The position numbers were made by a program, and so were the translations under genes. The notes below the pieces were generated by a model, which was given only the letters and a program-made list of their open reading frames with translations, had not been told where the DNA came from and made no database searches. Below are positions 35,454 to 38,646 of a stretch of 38,646 nucleotides of DNA, piece by piece (positions within the stretch are counted from its first letter, which is position 1; every line of letters starts with the position of its first letter). The DNA lies in NCBI GenBank assembly GCA_023705945.1, contig BPTM01000032.1:1-38646 (forward strand). Reading direction: 5' to 3'. The DNA is from Candidatus Heimdallarchaeota archaeon. GTDB taxonomy: Archaea; Asgardarchaeota; Heimdallarchaeia; Heimdallarchaeales; Heimdallarchaeaceae.

Positions 35454-38400
35454 ATGAATGACAGTTCACAGAAAAGTGTTTCCCGTAATCCATTATCTCA
35501 AAATCTTTTCATGGTAACACGAACATATTTCGTTTTTATAACTTCTTTTTCAAAGATGGAGGAGGAAGATCAAATCAATATTTTCTTGAAAATTCTAAGT
35601 TTTGTTATTGTCCCATTAGCAATTTTCCTTCTCCCAATTCTTGATATCTTTTTATTGATTTTCCTTCCTGGTTTACACCTATTCAGACCCTTGTTTAAAG
35701 CGGGTTGGAAATACGGCATAATTTCGGCGATTGGTGTCACTTTAGCTGTTGCTGTCATCACTCAATATGTCTTCTTTATCTATTCTTATCAATTTCAAGC
35801 TTTCAATTTATTCCTTGCTGAAGAACCAAGAACATACATTCAAGTGCAAGTAGAATCAACATACATACAACAAAGTTTCCATCAATACAATAGTTTTGAT
35901 AGAATTTCAGACATTGCTCTAAATTACATTAATATGTCAGATCGAGTTTTACAGAGAGATACTTTCTTTAAAAGAGGTCTGTTCACGAAAACGTTTGATC
36001 CACTTACGAATGAAACAATTTTACCTAATATGCCTTTGATAGGTACGGAACGCAAATTAAGAACCTATCTAACGAATAATATAGCTATAGGTCGAGCTCC
36101 TGAAAACGCTTATGAGATTTTGGTGGTTGTTTCTTACGATTATTATAATCATTCTTCTATCCGTGTAAACAGTTCAATGAATTTATACATGCCAATTTCA
36201 CTTTCAAAAGAGGATTCTTTAAATGTTCCTGATGCTTATACTACAGTAAATGTTTCAGGTATAGTTTTCTTTGATGAACTAGCGGATTATAATGTTCTAG
36301 GATCTAATATAGGAATCCCTTTGGAATACATTTTTGAACTAGATGAACGGGCAGCAGCAGTAACGTGGTGGATACATGGAGCTGAAATTCTCCAATCAAT
36401 AGTAGCGTCCTTTGGTTTAGCTACCATTAACAATGACTTGTTTTATGATGTTACAGCTATTGATGCTTTTCATTTGGAGGATGAAATTACTACGATTAAA
36501 TTAATTGGTGTAGAGTTGAAAGACTGGTATTTAATACTCGAATCCTACACACAAGTTAGGATTAATTCTTACTTAGTAGATTTATTAGAAGCTTTCCAGA
36601 GTGAGTATAATCTGTATCAAACATTTATGTACGCCTTCTTATCACCAATTATTGCTTTAACTATCATTCTTACTATATATGCAGCTAATTTAGTTAGGAA
36701 GAAACGTGATCAACAGCTTACAATTCTTACCGAAAGGGGAGCGAAACGGAGTGAAATAGGTTCATATTTAGCTTTGGAATCATTAATAATTGGAGGAATA
36801 GCCTTAGTATTTGGTGTTCTAGTGGGTGTTCCTATTTCTGCTCTTCTTACAAAAAGTTCAGGATTTTTATCATTTTCAAATACAACAATTCCTCTTAAAA
36901 TTGATTTATCTTCTGTTTTTGTAGCTTTGATAGGTAGTGTTGGGGCGATTCTACTGATTCAAATTTTAAACACGATTACACTTCTAAAAAAGCGAAGTAT
37001 AGATGATTATGGACGGGTTGAGAAATCTCTTCCGAAATACTACAAATATTTTGTTGATATAATATTAATTGTATTTGGTGTTGTAATATGGATTATTTAC
37101 AAAATGCCAAGTTTAGCCTCCTTTCAAGATTTAACAGCTAGATATGTAGGCATACCAGCAACAATTCTAGTACTGTTTGGCTCAATGCTCTTCATGCAAC
37201 GATTACTTCCTCTATTCTCTATTATTATTGTTAAAATAAGTACCGCATTAAGAGCTGATATCATCTCTCTAAGTGTAAGAGAAATCTCAAGATACCAGAA
37301 AAGTTTTGTTAGATCATCAATTATCTTGACACTATCTTTCTCCTTAGTAGTTAGTTCTATAGTTATCCCATCAACATATCAAACTTATAACACGGATGGT
37401 GCATACTACGATCTAGGAGCAGACATAGTAATCCGCGGATTTCCTGTTGACAATACATATCTGAAAGGTGAAGTTGATGCTCTTCCTGAAGTTGAATCAT
37501 CAACAATTGTGCGATTTGTTAATCTTAGAGATGTTCAAGGAGATATTGCCATTACGTATTCTGTCCTAACAATAAATAAAACGGAATACGAACAAACAGC
37601 TTATTTCAGGGAAGACTTTGCTAGTAAGCCTTTGGGAGATTTACTTGCACAATTGGATCACCCTCTCAAAGTTCTTGTGCAAAAGGATGAACTTGAGGCA
37701 TTAAATCATAATATTGGTGATAATATTAGTCTCACATATCTAGCTTACAATGAGAGTATGGGTGACATAACTGGTGATCCCACAGACTTTGTGAATATGT
37801 CTGTTTCAGTTGTCGACAAATACAATTATTGGCCAGTACTTGTTAATGAACTAAGCTTGGGGAATGTCAGGTCAATCTTCTATCATTTTGTTGCAAGTAT
37901 CGAGTTTATGAATTATATTCAGATAGCTCCCTATGATGTGATTGATTACATGTACATCAAAGGTAATTCAAGTTATGCACTTGCTGATGTTACTGCAAGA
38001 GTACTTTCACTTACTGGTGGAACTGTAACAAATGTAGAAGATAAAATATTTGTCCAACCAGATAGTCCTCGTTCATCTATTCTCTTTTCCGCAATTAATT
38101 CTACATTAATCATGTCATTTGCAATAAATGCCATTATTCTTGCATTATTTGCGTCTATCCAATTAATAGACAAAGCTAGAGAGATAGCAACGATGAAAGC
38201 TATTGGTATTTCAACGAATCAGTTACTCAAATACTACATGTCAGTTTATCTTGCTCTTTTATTATTTACTACATTTTGTGGATTAGTAGTAGGCTATATA
38301 ACCTCGACAATGCTCATGGGAGTATTAGCAATTAATCGAACAATCCCTCCATATTCGATGGGATTCCCAGTCGTACAGCTCTTAATATCAATGAGTGCTC

Positions 38401-38489
38401 TTCTACTTACTGCATTCATAGGTGCTGCTATCCCAACATTCAGTTCTTCTAAGGAGGAAATTGGAACGGAGTTGAGGCAATCAGCCTAG
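35454..38489 (+). CDS. FtsX-like ABC transporter permease (MacB-type exporter)
   Basis: Two FtsX modules around large extracellular regions; TILTERGAKRSEIGSYLALESLIIGGIALVFGVLVG and IDKAREIATMKAIGISTNQLLKYYM. Confidence 0.92.
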   Translation: MNDSSQKSVSRNPLSQNLFMVTRTYFVFITSFSKMEEEDQINIFLKILSFVIVPLAIFLLPILDIFLLIFLPGLHLFRPLFKAGWKYGIISAIGVTLAVAVITQYVFFIYSYQFQAFNLFLAEEPRTYIQVQVESTYIQQSFHQYNSFDRISDIALNYINMSDRVLQRDTFFKRGLFTKTFDPLTNETILPNMPLIGTERKLRTYLTNNIAIGRAPENAYEILVVVSYDYYNHSSIRVNSSMNLYMPISLSKEDSLNVPDAYTTVNVSGIVFFDELADYNVLGSNIGIPLEYIFELDERAAAVTWWIHGAEILQSIVASFGLATINNDLFYDVTAIDAFHLEDEITTIKLIGVELKDWYLILESYTQVRINSYLVDLLEAFQSEYNLYQTFMYAFLSPIIALTIILTIYAANLVRKKRDQQLTILTERGAKRSEIGSYLALESLIIGGIALVFGVLVGVPISALLTKSSGFLSFSNTTIPLKIDLSSVFVALIGSVGAILLIQILNTITLLKKRSIDDYGRVEKSLPKYYKYFVDIILIVFGVVIWIIYKMPSLASFQDLTARYVGIPATILVLFGSMLFMQRLLPLFSIIIVKISTALRADIISLSVREISRYQKSFVRSSIILTLSFSLVVSSIVIPSTYQTYNTDGAYYDLGADIVIRGFPVDNTYLKGEVDALPEVESSTIVRFVNLRDVQGDIAITYSVLTINKTEYEQTAYFREDFASKPLGDLLAQLDHPLKVLVQKDELEALNHNIGDNISLTYLAYNESMGDITGDPTDFVNMSVSVVDKYNYWPVLVNELSLGNVRSIFYHFVASIEFMNYIQIAPYDVIDYMYIKGNSSYALADVTARVLSLTGGTVTNVEDKIFVQPDSPRSSILFSAINSTLIMSFAINAIILALFASIQLIDKAREIATMKAIGISTNQLLKYYMSVYLALLLFTTFCGLVVGYITSTMLMGVLAINRTIPPYSMGFPVVQLLISMSALLLTAFIGAAIPTFSSSKEEIGTELRQSA

Positions 38490-38497
38490 GTGATAAC

Positions 38498-38646
38498 ATG
38501 TCGTTCATAGAAATACGAGACTTAATCAAAATTTACAATCCCAAAGAATCAAATCTGAAAGTTCCAGCTTTAAGAGGAGTAGAGCTTAATATTGAACAAG
38601 GTGAATTTATCTCAATAATCGGTCCATCAGGAAGTGGAAAAACAAC
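38498..38646 (+). CDS. ABC transporter ATP-binding protein (LolD/MacB-like), truncated at window end
   Basis: MSFIEIRDLIKIYNPKESNLKVPALRGVELNIEQGEFISIIGPSGSGKTT with Walker A. Confidence 0.95.
   Translation, partial: MSFIEIRDLIKIYNPKESNLKVPALRGVELNIEQGEFISIIGPSGSGKT

Overview
This is a 38.6 kb AT-rich archaeal chromosomal segment, densely coding on both strands. Gene content suggests an Asgard-type archaeon, but that is inference; no rRNA marker is present.

The left half is rich in information processing: Elp3 C-terminus, an MJ1164-type HTH regulator, fibrillarin and Nop5, ribosomal protein S8e, SRP19, Gar1, a putative RPC34-like Fe-S protein, FtsJ/RlmE, Trm1 and RNase HII. The middle holds a mevalonate-entry cluster (HMG-CoA synthase, thiolase, DUF35 OB-fold protein), GrpE, a DUF438/hemerythrin-PAS protein and a UPF0200-type P-loop protein. 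The right half holds an MMPL/RND exporter operon with a PIN-helical fusion protein, a SIS protein, an MglA-like small GTPase with a putative PD-(D/E)XK protein, a coiled-coil-wH protein, a NYN protein, a degenerate AAA-wH protein next to iteron-like repeats, and an FtsX-like ABC exporter cut off by the window end.

The observations I rate highest are:
(1) a GC-rich ~74-nt inverted-repeat-bounded RNA candidate at 21108-21181;
(2) a subtilase whose whole-length architecture resembles eukaryotic site-1 protease;
(3) a small protein with the exact cysteine spacing of the RPC34/RPC39 Fe-S cluster;
(4) a pseudo-AAA/wH protein beside TTCGTATCA repeats;
(5) an RNase HII whose conserved N-terminus can only be reached through an ATT start or an in-frame TAG;
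(6) large promoter dyads in front of a wH regulator and of the MglA-like GTPase.
No CRISPR array, tRNA, rRNA or obvious transposon was seen.
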